From a virus: a DNA stretch of 64,000 bases. A program made the position numbers and the translations under genes. A model generated the notes under the pieces. It saw only the letters and a list, made by a program, of their open reading frames with translations, ran no database searches and was not told the origin of the DNA. Positions within the stretch are counted from its first letter, which is position 1. Each line of letters starts with the position of its first letter. The stretch lies in IMG/VR virus record IMGVR_UViG_3300006754_000009, positions 1-64,000 of that record. One strand, given 5' to 3'. Positions 45,701 through 55,100 of the stretch are shown piece by piece.

Positions 45701-47662
45701 TTAGGACCACCATTCAATTACTTAACTCAAACTGCATGTGAAAGTGACCTTACCACGTGTTGTTCAGGTACTACATCCATGAACTATCTGTGTAGAGATT
45801 TCGATTGTCAATGTGTACAGGACCCTCTTGGGACTTTCCCAAGTTTAATAGATTGTTTAAATGACCAATCAGAATGTTGTTGGACAGGTACTACTACCAC
45901 TTACGATTGTATACAAGGTAATAATCAACAGTGTCACTGTGTTACAGTAACATCACCTGCGGTAGGTCAATACCCGACAATAGGTGACTGTTTAAGTGAC
46001 CAAACAGAATGTTGTTACACAGGAATGTCAGGGACTGTTATGTATGACTGTGACCAAACATTAGGAGCATGTAACTGTGTAGCCGTCATGCCTCCAGGAA
46101 CATGGGGACCTTTCCCGACCATGCATGACTGTCAAACGAGTCATACATGTTGTTATACCGGAAATACTGGTACTACTGGATTTCTGTGTAGACAGAGTAT
46201 AGTAACTCATGGTGGACCTGGCGGTGTAATAACCCACTCTCTTCAATGCATATGTGAACCAACTAATACCAGTCCTGTTTACGCAACTCTGGGAGATTGT
46301 CTGAATGACCCCACGGATTGTTGTTGGACAGGTACTACCGCAGGACTGTGCATAGATTGTCAGGATACCTATATGCTTGAATTCCAACCCTTGGATGGTA
46401 CATATTCTCCATATGGTCAATATATGTCATCAGCAATTGGTACTTTTGATAATACAGCTACAGGACAAGGAAATGCTTCACCAGAAGTGTGGGGTTTAAA
46501 TCTATTATGGGGTAGTAATCAAATTGTCTTAAGTCCAATTGACCAATGTTGTTATATCTTTGTAGGTGATTCGGACCCTACTCACGCTTATTACGCTTTT
46601 GACCCAGCAGTCTGTTATCAGAATTGGTTACTTGGATTAGCGTGTGATGGAAGTAGTTCAGCAAACCCTACACAAGTTTGGACTCACCAACAACCATCAC
46701 AGATTTGGGTACCATGTGACCCTCACTGTTCAGCCCACAACATGCCAACCTACGACTGTAACCAATTTTTCCAGTGTGTATCCCCAATAGGTGGTGGTGG
46801 TTTTTATACCGGACCTACAGCATATAATGATTGTTTATTGGGTTGTAACCCACCAGGATGTGATGATTGTAGTTCAGTATTAAATAGTTTTATGGTCCCA
46901 GGAGCACCAGTTTCATTTTTAGGTACGTGGCAACCAACTGTTGTATATACTGATAATGAATGTGTGGTAGACCCAGACGATTTATGTTGTTATTGTTGTG
47001 TAGTAATAGACGACAGCATATGGAGTCCTGGAGACGCACTGAGTTGTAAAGATTTCCACCAACCATCAGCGTATATAAATGTTGCCATGGCTGGGGGTGG
47101 TGGATGGATGAGCTGTGGATACACCCAAATTGGTGACCCGTGTTATGGTACAGGGGATTGTGATGGGTGTTATACTACTTTAGCAAGTGCATTAGGCACA
47201 ACACCTATAACCTTTACTCCGTGGCCTGGTAATAGTGGTAGTTTTAATTATTTGTTTGGTGGTTGTGTTACAGACCCAGTTGATGGTTGTTGTTATTGTT
47301 GTGTTGATGACAACGCGATAGCACCACCACCGGCAAACGCAAGAATGGCAACGCCAATGTCATCTTCCTTCCCTTGTGCCATTATAAATGGTACTTTCAC
47401 ACCTGGATTTAATGGACATTGGGAGTCCTGTTTAGTAGACCAAAGTGGTAATATGTGTACCCCAGCAATTGTTTATGGTTGTACGGATTGTGGTACTATA
47501 TGGGAAAACGACCCCATACTGAATCCTGGTGGTCTTATGTGTTGGGAAATTACACAGGGTAGTGTACTCAACCCTTTGAATTTTCCTAACCCAACCGTGA
47601 TTGCTGGAGCAACTAACTTCTATGTTGGTGCAAATGCTGATAATGGTGGTTGTACTTATTAA
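39752..47662 (+). CDS. Giant cysteine-rich repeat protein, probable extracellular adhesin/fibre
   Basis: 2636 residues. Residues about 200-290 form a PKD-like domain (VVPGDTIQIWN, then IDWGDGNST). From about residue 470 on the protein is extraordinarily rich in Cys, about one in ten in sampled stretches, with many CC pairs. Two module types recur. First, W/Y-x-C...C...G...Y-x-S/T-x-x-x-C-x-x-x-C units, which become regular 45-55-residue repeats at about 1930-2200 (for example FPSLIDCLNDQSECCWTGTT, YPTIGDCLSDQTECCYTGM). Second, units with W-x-x-x-x-x-Y-x-x-G-D-x-V followed by CCYxCV-like ends (near residues 490, 600, 1146, 1693, 2253, 2389 and 2500), which resemble chitin-binding (CBM5/12-like) modules. 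No transmembrane segment. Likely a long, disulfide-stabilised, glycan-binding fibre. Confidence 0.8.
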   Translation: MERLNFRVKRTNPDMYSSLPCSGGTNYWPINYSIDCSGMSMYNATASQLMNALNGDITTFPEDLRQCSLTNPCVILWDLNYSVSTGHCTNIGNYAYKAFYGFNVHDSAPTQVVTGETYDYVITLFESLYVDFSKPINTTSDYTLSYIIGPCHCDPGLEENLNNLTLLLSQDFNDIGHYSIWDGNIFQKETFSNFVFTASTFVVVPGDTIQIWNTTDFSYYKEVQELPYTIDWGDGNSTTLNFSVGGAITAENTYPPGPPMEYRITITQDSPWGPTSVSQVITAPNYSYPQLVATNQIPANSALTINPSGVTVGTGYTSGPSGVFGQSNYIPWDTGTHIDEYSGMTQFPNCFEVTGVTTSMLGIFQTYTTLNSPNLPPGYVIGTIVPIGGDIINPITNNIETGMYGQINWADPIYTGYTISSANNATPIHFYDFPNGITLYVAESCGLDALAFGAYDCFKCTVEDCEYCETKDEYIDRITGIWTPITFNTQRGVWSPYTDYMVGDIVFDTTYNTCCCFMAVADIFQTGLTQSLWSGTPPSETLQGVWYQNSLPIAHIWEACSPECVNCPPGTTLPCDDTTFPHVNSPVAPSPNVGKAGLFQNGYSYSVGDFVFGQEGNCYQALSATSGNYPPTAFTSTTYWEYVGCSTWICPQDLNNIPVLSCELVPGTGITTSTNVIQGHQYYGGCLDDFDDGECYADRWLCPGQYGCTGCTQIDSTHSLYTSYDPMNPLAGPVFANSIDCEGWCNPPAYSCTTQQSANPNACCTLFSCAEDDANMTPGVYTSLVTTVVALVPPVLPNGLNMNEWLAINESFYFTGPPTNFNLPNVCNSGTNGVTPTSYAWSTSACCNYEGFDYECCTGCVPVTFGGAYNDLAACQTDPNNNGGATQPCGWTCETINQPCIPCYDCFCGYAGYGFTQAGYSACTADCQVIESAWICDCTNSMTPCTYVTPAPGPVDNVVIFSGNVAGSILCNQLCPCDAGWDCFIDVTTGQPTYCQDGVSGYYMAQNDLGFSNPNPNFTGYSDFTACCEATDCCFADCDITAAPGTEPGNQVAFPGGNWPCYYIPQFQPPQPGLNCDPTGPPNWGLPYCNMLECTSALALNPLPPPAPAYICDVPTVDDCYCACDDYMTNIGQGGTVLTSQGQYVIMGNYTLHDIVYHWDADSPLCCYVCMCPSLMGSADCITTFDCSCFIPDDGPSTGGVPNCWEPCGATPGTAPTGCDPCGIVQSNTWECTTSGCSMSSCIHNPGLTQESQNCYTGNTCEGHCRASCYCENATTDTTNCVVLQDWMNNTNTGIFFGGYPTWPPVPPGATHPVYPMASLDNCLAMLSVMDCCPGGSADTWYCDWTSNCETVAGNAGLGCVIIPAGTPGYPGPFTSLDDCEDWCTWECGCPPNGLGTCVFNALSTAAVTAGSAYDCWLMNGGDCDCCAPPDEWWCDTYGAANGDYTTAVPASACRPGSYYGGASVLHQQGAIGQLAGGPSDPANTYFDAQVTNNFTGIGFPDQLSCEQQCRFCCDCPSPPGTAHCNDVDWGIATCTCTQIPSELTPFFCEQQTTLTPLGFPCVPSATTEWWCIDIVGCQPYLSSSPPSSFISGPHIDLITCQSVCSWACGDCINDCFCTFQASQYCVPNYTTEALCQTAVASVIVYAGANSCCECYECFSTGSISYTYFDDTLNSWQIGSVTVSPFTGPAPMWNMGTNYSIGDVVMFIYDGTPCCYVAVDDDPSNFWTIDPYTYYTYYQNDLNTTNPVWPGPAGPGTNANNSGTLVWITCNPNCVTVPSITYDCIPGVTTPSPGDCSNMTLIPGGLIGAFSAIFWLCDPVNGVPPATPFSDYYYENLSWTGLGSPCLDSNGHALAYPITMTFPVCINDSVFEAAYMPMVSHSKQEWVDHLVNAGLAANVGMDWWALRALLTAVCGQSNMIVSSDHCECPTTSCTCVPVTGPGGQYPDSPSCNQALLSDPCCGYWECIPGAMCSCVFNNTLTTYLGPPFNYLTQTACESDLTTCCSGTTSMNYLCRDFDCQCVQDPLGTFPSLIDCLNDQSECCWTGTTTTYDCIQGNNQQCHCVTVTSPAVGQYPTIGDCLSDQTECCYTGMSGTVMYDCDQTLGACNCVAVMPPGTWGPFPTMHDCQTSHTCCYTGNTGTTGFLCRQSIVTHGGPGGVITHSLQCICEPTNTSPVYATLGDCLNDPTDCCWTGTTAGLCIDCQDTYMLEFQPLDGTYSPYGQYMSSAIGTFDNTATGQGNASPEVWGLNLLWGSNQIVLSPIDQCCYIFVGDSDPTHAYYAFDPAVCYQNWLLGLACDGSSSANPTQVWTHQQPSQIWVPCDPHCSAHNMPTYDCNQFFQCVSPIGGGGFYTGPTAYNDCLLGCNPPGCDDCSSVLNSFMVPGAPVSFLGTWQPTVVYTDNECVVDPDDLCCYCCVVIDDSIWSPGDALSCKDFHQPSAYINVAMAGGGGWMSCGYTQIGDPCYGTGDCDGCYTTLASALGTTPITFTPWPGNSGSFNYLFGGCVTDPVDGCCYCCVDDNAIAPPPANARMATPMSSSFPCAIINGTFTPGFNGHWESCLVDQSGNMCTPAIVYGCTDCGTIWENDPILNPGGLMCWEITQGSVLNPLNFPNPTVIAGATNFYVGANADNGGCTY
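45540..46345 (+). repeat. Protein-coding tandem repeats within the giant Cys-rich gene
   Basis: Five to six degenerate units of about 140-165 bp encode repeats ending in a Cys-Cys-x-Thr-Gly pattern, each with a Tyr/Phe-Pro-x-hydrophobic-x-x-Cys core. At the DNA level units differ, so they look old rather than freshly duplicated. Confidence 0.7.
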
Positions 47663-47713
47663 TGCTACACTATGAGTAATAACAATTTAAATAAATATAA
47701 ATTAGTAGTTAGA

Positions 47714-47721
47714 TATTTATA
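47714..47721 (+). promoter_or_regulatory. Phage promoter element TATTTATA
   Basis: Exact TATTTATA, 11 nt before the ATG at 47733, in the 70-bp gap after the giant Cys-rich gene. Confidence 0.55.
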
Positions 47722-47732
47722 ATAAAATAAAG

Positions 47733-47954
47733 ATGAGTTTAGGTATAGTAAAATATAGTGGGTGTATCCCACCTCTAACAAAAGAAGAGGTATTAATGAA
47801 TGTATGTGAAAGACCAGAAACTAGGTCAAATATATTTATTGAGAGAGGGAAAATATCAGTTTTTGAAAGACCCCAAAGACTAGATTTAACACCCAATATG
47901 GGAGAATTAGTTACACATGGTTATGGGTTCTATAAAATAGCAAAAGAATATTAA
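47733..47954 (+). CDS. Small virion-block protein of unknown function
   Basis: Not recognised. 73 residues with a compact pattern: GIVKYSGCIPPLTKEEVLMNVCERPETRSNIFIERGKISVFERPQRL, containing two cysteines 17 residues apart, and an aromatic C-terminus (HGYGFYKIAKEY). It opens the transcription unit that continues into three large structural genes, after which only a 3-bp gap separates it from the next gene. Possibly a small fibre-joint or chaperone protein. It is well placed to be expressed early in that block and is clearly coding by its fit between neighbours. Confidence 0.75.
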   Translation: MSLGIVKYSGCIPPLTKEEVLMNVCERPETRSNIFIERGKISVFERPQRLDLTPNMGELVTHGYGFYKIAKEY

Positions 47955-47957
47955 TAA

Positions 47958-48875
47958 ATGGCATTAGGAGCATACGGAATAAAAAGACCAGCAGATGTAC
48001 GTCCGGAAGACGCACAAGTTATAGTACATTTTCAACCAGATAGAAGTGCAGCTAGCAATTATGTTATCACTCAGCTACCATCCAGTCAAGTATTAGCTCC
48101 ACATGTTCACAATACTAGTACCGGTGGTAACCCTAACGAAGTACTAGGGGGGTTATATGATTTAAAACTACCTTCAGCTGTATTTAGTCAAAAAGGTATA
48201 TATACAGTATATATTAGACCAATTGAAATAAGAACTAATATTATAGATTGTGGTATTTTATCATCGTTACCTAACGTAAAAGGTTTAGTATTCGATTTAA
48301 ATTCAGTGCCACTACAATTTAGAGACAGGTTTAGACCTTCTGAATTAGTAGGATATAGAATAGAATATTTAGAATTAGATGGGTCAAAAAAGAGTAATTT
48401 CTTTAGGCTTGTAACATCTAATTTTTATTGTCAACCTGTAGCAGCAAAATTAACCAACCCAAATCAAGTATCACCACGATATGTGTATACCAACAATAAA
48501 ACTAATTTAGTTTTTTGTACACTAACACCAACAAGTGCACCATCAAATAATCCAAACGCTATTCCATTCATTGGTCAAGCAGGACAACAAGTAATAATAA
48601 CTAACACCTTCTTTAACCCAATGGTGTTAGATGTCGAGATGGTAGACCACGACTTTGACACGTTAGCAATTGCATTATACGGTAATCAAGCAAAATCTAT
48701 AGATACTGGTATATACACCTTATATGATTTAAGTGGGTTAAATAACATATATCAACAATATGACTTATATGAAGTAAGAGACGCATTTAATGACCAATTA
48801 TTTGAGGTTAGACAAAATAGAGGTAACAATATCGATTTTAGTCAATCATTTAATAATATAATAACTAACCAATAA
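47958..48875 (+). CDS. Virion structural protein of unknown function
   Basis: Not recognised. 305 residues. The pattern is beta-rich with few charges: an N-terminal region KRPADVRPEDAQVIVHFQPDRSAAS, a central VKGLVFDLNSVPLQFRDRFRPSELVGYRIEYLELDGSKKSNFFRLVTSNFYCQPVAAKL, and a C-terminal NQLFEVRQNRGNNIDFSQSF. One central Cys. It sits 3 bp after the small protein and 4 bp before the next, in a single transcription unit. A connector role between baseplate and fibres is a reasonable guess from the position, nothing more. Confidence 0.75.
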   Translation: MALGAYGIKRPADVRPEDAQVIVHFQPDRSAASNYVITQLPSSQVLAPHVHNTSTGGNPNEVLGGLYDLKLPSAVFSQKGIYTVYIRPIEIRTNIIDCGILSSLPNVKGLVFDLNSVPLQFRDRFRPSELVGYRIEYLELDGSKKSNFFRLVTSNFYCQPVAAKLTNPNQVSPRYVYTNNKTNLVFCTLTPTSAPSNNPNAIPFIGQAGQQVIITNTFFNPMVLDVEMVDHDFDTLAIALYGNQAKSIDTGIYTLYDLSGLNNIYQQYDLYEVRDAFNDQLFEVRQNRGNNIDFSQSFNNIITNQ

Positions 48876-48879
48876 TACA

Positions 48880-51800
48880 ATGCCTAGTAATAGATTTAGA
48901 TATCCTCCATCCCCACCCAATGGTTTGGGAACGTTCAGTGATAACTTAGTAGGCAATCAGATTACTGATGGGTCATCACAAATGACTTTAGGTAATTTTT
49001 CTACCCCACAAAATTATTCTAGACAAAGTAGTAGTGTTTACAATCTAGATAGTTTTTCCGCTCCTATAACTTTAGAATCTTTAAATATAACGGACCTTGA
49101 ATTAGCTCAATCATTAAGTAGTAATCAACTACAAGTATATATTAATAATGATACTACTGAGTTAACTAATTTTGTATTATACGGCTCCTTAAACAAAAGA
49201 TTAAAAGTAGCTACTCAGAATATAATAAATTTTTTTCCAGGAGCACTTTTTATAGATGGAATAGACCCAAACTACAACACAGGAAATACTACCGCTTATA
49301 ATATTGTTTATGATAGTGGTAGAAATCAGACCACTTTTAAGGTTAATGTAAACTATATATCGAACCCATTTAGTATAGAGTTTACAACTAATGGTGACAT
49401 TATAACCACCAATTTAAATAAAGAACAAATAATAAATAATTTAGAGTCATTTGGTTATAGTAGTGATACTATAGTAAATGTAGCTGATGGTACCGTATCC
49501 CAGTTAAGAAATTTTACTAAAGAATATAATAACTATTGTTTAACTTTTAGTGGGAGTATTACTGACAAAGAATATAAAGTTTTAAAATTTAAACCACAAA
49601 CTACAACCATTAATTATATAGAATTAACGGTCAAAGGAGCTCCATTCGGAACCGGTAGCACTACCACAACACAGTACTACTTAAAACCCAACAAACAGGA
49701 ATCAGAAAAAGTATTTAAAAAATTTGATAATATAGAATCATTTTTAGTAAATAGAGACTGTACTCCTATCTATACAGCACACTTTAAACTAATAAAAGAG
49801 ACAGACCAAGGAGTAACATATTTTAATAACGAATATATTACATGGATACGTCAAGATGCAGTAAATATAGATATTACCACTAGTAATTACACTAACTATT
49901 TAACTAAATTAGCTTCTATAGGGGACGAACTAGACCAACAAAAAACCAATCTAATTTCTCGATTTTTAACAGCTCCAATACTAAAAGAATTCGATACTAC
50001 GGACCAAAAAGTAGAAAAAACATTACAAATTTACGGAAGAAGCTTTGATGATGTAAAAACATTTGTAGACGGCATAGCTTATATGACTAACGTTACCTAT
50101 GACGGTAAAAACAACATACCCAATAAATTAATTAAGAATTTTGCTCAGACATTAGGGTGGACAACACCAACAACCTTAGATAACACCACATTTTTGGATA
50201 GCGTATTAGGAGTATCCAACCCCACCTACTCAGGAACTAGTGTAGGTAAAACACCAGCAGAGTTAGATGTAGAATTATATAGAAGAATTTTAATGAATAC
50301 GGCTTACCTATTTAAATCTAAGGGTACCAGAAAATCTATAGAGTTTTTATTGTCCTTAATAGGAGCTCCTCCAGCATTAGTAGAATTTAACGAATATATT
50401 GTACTAGCTGACTCTAAACTTAGATTACAACAACCCCTACAATATAGATATGGGGGGCCCGAAGAATGGAGTGCCTCCACAGGTACCACTAATTGGAATA
50501 ATATTGGAAACCACACAGGTACGGGATGGGTGTCACCAAATTACTATAGACCACCCAATAGATTTGAAAATAGATGGTCTCAAATATCCGGAGGGACATA
50601 CGACACCACCACCATAAAATTTAGTCATATATTATTTAATTTAGGTGTACAACCAGCATTTTATTTGTCTACTGGTACTACATCACACCCATTTATTAGG
50701 TACACACCCCAAAATACACAAGGAGACTACCCAGTAGATAAAGACGGATACCCAACCAAACCAAGAGTAACTAATAATTATTTTTTCCAGAGAGGTGCTG
50801 GGTGGTTCGAAAGAAATGAAGAACATAAATCTGAACTAATAATAGATGAAAAAACTTCTGTTCTCTCCGGATGTACCCCCCAGATAAATAATATATTTGG
50901 GCCGTTCACATGGGGTGGTTTCTGGACTATGGGACAATACTCTAATGACTTAAAATGTCCTTATCTAGATAGATTTAGAAGATTTCCTCATATGCCTTTT
51001 GGTTTTGGATTAACCAGAATAATTGATGATAAAAAATCATGGCCTTATTTAGAACCAGGAAGACATCTAAGGGATTTTACTTTTAAAAATAGAGACGCGT
51101 ACTACCATACATATAATGAAAAATTAGTTCTAAACGTAAAAAATATAGAGTTAAATTTAAATATAGGACAAGGATTGAGTTATGATATATGGAGACAATC
51201 TGCTGAAAGTAATTGTTTCTTTAGTGGAGGTTCATTACCCTCACCTTACCCTAATTCAGGAGGAACTTGGGACTCCACAAACCCGCAATGGAACGCAAAA
51301 ATACATGACTTTAAAACCTTCCATAGATATTTCTGGAGAAATTTTATAGATGTAAAAAATAGAATGACCATAAGTGACGGAAAAACAGGAGGATACCCAA
51401 CACTACAACAGATGTATCTAGATTATTTAAGAAATACATGTGGGGATAGTAATAAATACACATATACTAAAATGTTAGACTACGCTCAGTCAATGGGCGA
51501 TTATTGGGTACGTATAATAGAACAAATGATGCCCGCTACAACTTTATGGACTAGTGGTGTAAAAATACAAAATTCAGTATTCCATAGAGATAAGTTTGTG
51601 TACAGGTGTTATAATATGACAGGAACTACCATAGTTAGTGCATTAACAGGCACATTTACTGTTAATCCAACAGGATATACTTCATATCCAGCCCCACAAT
51701 TTCAGATGAGAATGCAAAATGTTTCACCACCGATAACCCCAACTACCGGTACAACATACTATCATAATATAATAAACGGGTCCACCCCAACCCCTATTTC

Positions 51801-52167
51801 TACCTATTCGACATCTTACAATATAGATAACCGAGGAGACAGATTTGGCAGTGAGATAGTAAGTGAAGTAACTAATATATTAGCTAATAAATTTCTCACT
51901 AATAAACGAGAATATAGAGAGAAGGCAATATTTACAAAACAAGGTAGTGTAAATAATCTTTTATGTGTGTACGGATTAAAAGAATTTGGTGATGATGATA
52001 TAAATTGGATAAAAAATTATGATTTAAATATTGAGGGTGACAACCCAATAACACCTACCGGTGGAGTTACAACACCAACAGTCCCTAATACACCAACTAG
52101 AGGAAGGGGTACATTAGGTGTGAGAGCAAGAACACCGATAACAAGTAGTAGAGGAATGTCGTATTAA
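48880..52167 (+). CDS. Large tail/baseplate protein with KSKGTR motif
   Basis: 1095 residues. The most distinctive part (about residues 385-500) has a helical segment KNIPNKLIKNFAQTLGW-like followed by RRILMNTAYLFKSKGTRKSIEFLLSLIGAPPALVEFNEYIV. A set of RRIL-x-N...L-x-KSKGT-x-x-S-I-x-x-L-L-x-x-x-G is common in tail proteins linking baseplate wedges to fibres (P2 gpI-like or gp7-type position). Regions on either side are beta-rich with Asn/Thr repeats; there is a Thr/Pro-rich C-terminal tail after about residue 1050. Few cysteines. Likely the baseplate-to-fibre attachment component of this block, inferred from motif and position. Confidence 0.75.
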   Translation: MPSNRFRYPPSPPNGLGTFSDNLVGNQITDGSSQMTLGNFSTPQNYSRQSSSVYNLDSFSAPITLESLNITDLELAQSLSSNQLQVYINNDTTELTNFVLYGSLNKRLKVATQNIINFFPGALFIDGIDPNYNTGNTTAYNIVYDSGRNQTTFKVNVNYISNPFSIEFTTNGDIITTNLNKEQIINNLESFGYSSDTIVNVADGTVSQLRNFTKEYNNYCLTFSGSITDKEYKVLKFKPQTTTINYIELTVKGAPFGTGSTTTTQYYLKPNKQESEKVFKKFDNIESFLVNRDCTPIYTAHFKLIKETDQGVTYFNNEYITWIRQDAVNIDITTSNYTNYLTKLASIGDELDQQKTNLISRFLTAPILKEFDTTDQKVEKTLQIYGRSFDDVKTFVDGIAYMTNVTYDGKNNIPNKLIKNFAQTLGWTTPTTLDNTTFLDSVLGVSNPTYSGTSVGKTPAELDVELYRRILMNTAYLFKSKGTRKSIEFLLSLIGAPPALVEFNEYIVLADSKLRLQQPLQYRYGGPEEWSASTGTTNWNNIGNHTGTGWVSPNYYRPPNRFENRWSQISGGTYDTTTIKFSHILFNLGVQPAFYLSTGTTSHPFIRYTPQNTQGDYPVDKDGYPTKPRVTNNYFFQRGAGWFERNEEHKSELIIDEKTSVLSGCTPQINNIFGPFTWGGFWTMGQYSNDLKCPYLDRFRRFPHMPFGFGLTRIIDDKKSWPYLEPGRHLRDFTFKNRDAYYHTYNEKLVLNVKNIELNLNIGQGLSYDIWRQSAESNCFFSGGSLPSPYPNSGGTWDSTNPQWNAKIHDFKTFHRYFWRNFIDVKNRMTISDGKTGGYPTLQQMYLDYLRNTCGDSNKYTYTKMLDYAQSMGDYWVRIIEQMMPATTLWTSGVKIQNSVFHRDKFVYRCYNMTGTTIVSALTGTFTVNPTGYTSYPAPQFQMRMQNVSPPITPTTGTTYYHNIINGSTPTPISTYSTSYNIDNRGDRFGSEIVSEVTNILANKFLTNKREYREKAIFTKQGSVNNLLCVYGLKEFGDDDINWIKNYDLNIEGDNPITPTGGVTTPTVPNTPTRGRGTLGVRARTPITSSRGMSY

Positions 52168-52176
52168 TTAAGTATT

Positions 52177-55100
52177 ATGCCATATAAAATATATAAGAGT
52201 AGAATAGATTTAAGAGTTTTATCAGATAAGATAAAATTTGTATTTTATGTTTCAGGTGATGAAAATATACCACATAAGCGCAACAAGTCTTATAATAAGA
52301 CTAAAGCATTTACTTTCATTTATGATACAAATAGAGCGGTAGAGGTAGTAACTTATAGTGATAATACAGCTGAAAGAGTTTTTCTTAAATTTCCAGCAAG
52401 CAATATAGACATAAAAAATAATAGTGATATGGTTAGTTTTACCACAACCAACCTAGTACTAGAGGTTTTTAGAAATAAACAAGGTGTATTTGGGTTTGAG
52501 GAAGTTAAAGGTGGTGGTTGGGGTGCTTTTCTATCCCACCAAAACTATTTCGACGTAAGTACTGGTTATGGTACTAAAACAGGAAGTGGAGCCCTAAGAA
52601 ATCTAGGAAGAGGTAACGGGGGCAAATCCCACACAATACAAATGCTAATACCAGGTATCAGAGTGAATAAAAAAATAATGAATAATATATCTTTTGACTT
52701 AGATATTCTTATAGAATCACAAAATCAATATATAAATACATTAGGGTTTAAATTAACAAAAGATAATACTATTACTATTGAAAATGGTTTATTGGATATA
52801 AAATCTCCTCGACAAGTAATAAACCAAACAAAGGAATTAGAATTAGATACCACCTACCTGTCATTATCACCAAAAGACTTAGCGTCAAGAAAAGTTTTAC
52901 ATGATTATAAGAAACAACTTATTAAATATAATGCAGATGTAGAAGGGTTACATTTAATTTCTAGTAAGGTTTACGCGGTAGAAAATAATATAGTTCCCGA
53001 TGTTAACTTAGATAATGTAAATTTAACACCTTTGAATACAATACAGATACCCTATAATGTTTCCAGGGTAGTGTTTGACAATAATATTTCCGCAACTAGA
53101 AAATATTTTAAAGAAGGAAAAGAAATATATCAGTTAGATTGGGCACAAGAACTATTTAACAATAACTTAGTAACTAAAGCAAATAAATGTTACTCCCTCA
53201 AGTTCTCAACGGAAGAACAATTAGTAGCCTTTGCAGAAAAATTAAAAAATCAGCAGATAGGTAATATAGAAACCTATCCAGTAGTAAACCCAAATGGAAC
53301 TGTTACAAATGTTATAAGACCATATAGTGATATATCACAATGGGTAGAAAGAACCGTACTAGACCAATTTAATGACATATCTTTTAGTTATAAGAGTAAC
53401 GGACTTATTAGAAGTATATTAGTTTGTCCTAGAAAAAAGACACTGATTAATGATATAGAAGGTAAACAAAACAACCTATATACTAGTGGTGGTGAATTTA
53501 CATATAGAGACGGAAAAAATTATATTGGTTCATATCATATACACCCTGAACATGGAATAATGGAAGGAGCGTATCATACAGAGGAATCTCACCAGAAGTT
53601 AATTAGATTATTTAACTACGCACCAATAAGTGGTGATAGTAAAACCGATTTTTTATTTACTACTTATTCTAATACCACTAAAAGTTTATATTCCGGATTT
53701 ACCACTACAACTACCGACAAATTCAAGAGTAATGACACCTACGATTTATTTCTAACAGGTTCAACTTATTCAGGAAGCACCATAATACCCATAACTAATA
53801 TAGAAACCAACCAAAAGTTACCATTAATAGATGATATAACCAAGGAATACAGACCATATATTTTTAATAAAGGGTATAGTCAGAACGGTGGAAATATTGT
53901 GTTAAATGAATCAAACCCAGATAACTACTTGACATATAGTGTTTCGGGTAACGGTATTTATAGGTTCACCTATAAAGCATATCTAGACATTAAATATACA
54001 GATACTAAATGGTGTAACTATCTTTCCCGTGCTTACCCTTCCTCGACTACAGGAACCTACCCAAGCACTAATTATGATATAAAAAGACTAATAAATACCT
54101 CCATAATTCAAGCGGGGGAAGGTGAGAGTGAGACTGCCATACTGGATACAAACTATAAATTCCACCCGGGGTATAAATTTAAGTCCGCGGAGGAAAAAAG
54201 AGTAGACAACATACCCGATAATAGTGGGATATTAAATTTTAATTTTACTGTGAGGTTGAATAAATTTAATTCAGGAAGTACAGCTTCTACTGTTATTAAA
54301 GAATTTAAAGTTTTAAGAAGTAAACTATATGGGACGGCAAACGACTACTTAACGTTACCCGTAACTCAATTAGACAAAGCATCTAGTGGGAGTAATGTGT
54401 GTGTTTTAAGTGGGGTTTCATCATCGACGATATTCCACAAACAAATCCCCATCACTATAGATACTGGGTTTATAAATTTAGTTAGTGGACAATCTCTAAC
54501 CTTAACTTATGACACTAATTGGAGTGCGGACTCTAAAAGCAATTATTTTAGTGAATCTGGAACAACCAATTTAAAAGTTAATTTAGGACACCAATTAGAC
54601 GTAAGTGGTAACACTAAAAATGCACCATGGTTTAGGGGGGTTAAAGTAGGAAATGAATTCATATATAAAAAATTATTTTTTGACGCGACACAGAAATCCA
54701 AAGCATTTACAATGGTTTCTTCAGGAGAAGAGAGAAAAGTAAAAACTGATGGTACCCTATACCTAACCGATAAAGAATGTGGAAACATAACCAGACCAGT
54801 AGTAAATAAAGAAACATTTAATAGATTAAGATTTTTAGACACCACCGGACCAAAGGATATGTTAATATGGGACCAAAGTGTTACCACACCCACTAATAAT
54901 TGGCAAAAATTAATAGAAAATAATACCATCAAAGATTATATATTACCTAAATGTGAGGATACTTTCTGCCATCTTAGTGAAATGCATGAAGATGGAGTAT
55001 TCTGCTTCAACCTACCAACGTATAATGATGAATATGGTGGGAAATGTGATTTTACTTTCCCACAAATTAAACAATCCTATGTTATTCAAAACGTGTTTAA

